Made by a program: the position numbers and the translations under genes
Assembly: GCF_000373925.1 (NCBI RefSeq)
Contig: NZ_KB892707.1
Coordinates: forward strand, 62,001 to 126,000
Reading direction: 5' to 3'
DNA length: 64,000 nt
Source of the DNA: Actinopolymorpha alba DSM 45243
Lineage (GTDB): Bacteria; Actinomycetota; Actinomycetes; Propionibacteriales; Actinopolymorphaceae
In this document: piece after piece, positions 63,918 through 64,000 of the stretch
Numbering within the stretch: position 1 is the stretch's first letter
Layout: each line of letters opens with the position of its first letter
Notes under the pieces: model-generated
What the model saw: only the letters and a program-made list of their open reading frames with translations
Database searches by the model: none
Told to the model about the DNA's origin: nothing

Positions 63918-64000
63918 CGGGCGCCCACCGGTGCGGCGCCTGTGACGCGTTCGCCCAGGACGGGTTCGCCCGGGACGCGTTCGACCAGGACGGCGATCCC
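63914..64000 (-). CDS. C-terminal end of an upstream coupled gene, probably the ECF S component (partial)
   Basis: An open frame enters from the window edge and stops at 63914-63916, its TGA overlapping the ATPase start (ATGA). The 28 visible residues include the repeated pattern VERVPGEPVLGERVTG, a hydrophilic tail with no domain information. By the usual gene order this would be the end of bioY or another S component, but the sequence in the window cannot show it. Confidence 0.4.
   Translation of the reverse strand, partial: GIAVLVERVPGEPVLGERVTGAAPVGAR

Overview
The window is high-GC actinobacterial chromosome. Support for this comes from tightly packed operons with ATGA/GTGA stop-start overlaps, frequent GTG and TTG starts, an OpcA-containing pentose-phosphate operon divergent from ctaB, a SufR-SufBD-(Rieske)-SufCSU-SufT operon, an NrtR-like regulator divergent from nadABC, and an actinobacterial VLRF1-type release-factor homologue. 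A member of the Propionibacteriales or a similar soil actinomycete is my inference; no rRNA or tRNA gene is present to settle it.

Layout. 0.1-7 kb: dipeptidase E, a LigD-type ligase without polymerase domain, an NrtR-like regulator and the nadABC operon for de novo NAD synthesis, followed by a 0.6-kb intergenic region rich in palindromes. 7.4-8.9 kb: a divergent lysyl-tRNA synthetase. 9-16.6 kb: an amino-sugar operon (Na+/solute symporter, AGE-family epimerase, NagB, NagA, ceramidase-like hydrolase) with a divergent LacI-type regulator and two LacI-type operators. 16.5-25 kb: tkt-tal-pgi-zwf-opcA-pgl. 25.3-34.9 kb: ctaB and ctaA (heme O and heme A synthesis) flanking a tyrosine phosphatase, two aldo/keto reductases, one with its own MerR regulator, a drug-type MFS exporter and a DEAD-box helicase. 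35-39.4 kb: an ABC-2 exporter, a membrane-anchored GH10 xylanase and a NUDIX hydrolase. 39.8-46.6 kb: the suf Fe-S assembly operon. 46.6-48.3 kb: VLRF1, a short VOC protein and a P-loop kinase-like protein.

48.5-56.8 kb holds the most distinctive block. A tripartite tricarboxylate transporter (tctCBA) lies in one direction behind a CaiB/BaiF CoA-transferase and a crotonase-fold enzyme, with a divergent IclR regulator and then a Tat-exported carboxylesterase preceded by a coupled small ORF. The crotonase lacks both hydratase glutamates but keeps the Thr/Tyr pair of methylmalonyl-CoA-decarboxylase-type crotonases. This suggests a pathway that imports a dicarboxylate, activates it to a CoA thioester and decarboxylates it. 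56.9-62.5 kb: an MMPL transporter with TetR regulator and an MFS exporter with XRE/MmyB-like regulator. 62.6-64 kb: an ECF (probably biotin) transporter running off the window end.

Several intergenic regions carry dispersed palindromic repeats of at least three families (CACGTATACGTG-ended, GATCATGAAG-ended and CGCATAGTGAG-containing). They recur at distant loci, mostly between convergent genes or in regulatory gaps. I see no phage, insertion sequence, CRISPR array or rRNA/tRNA gene.
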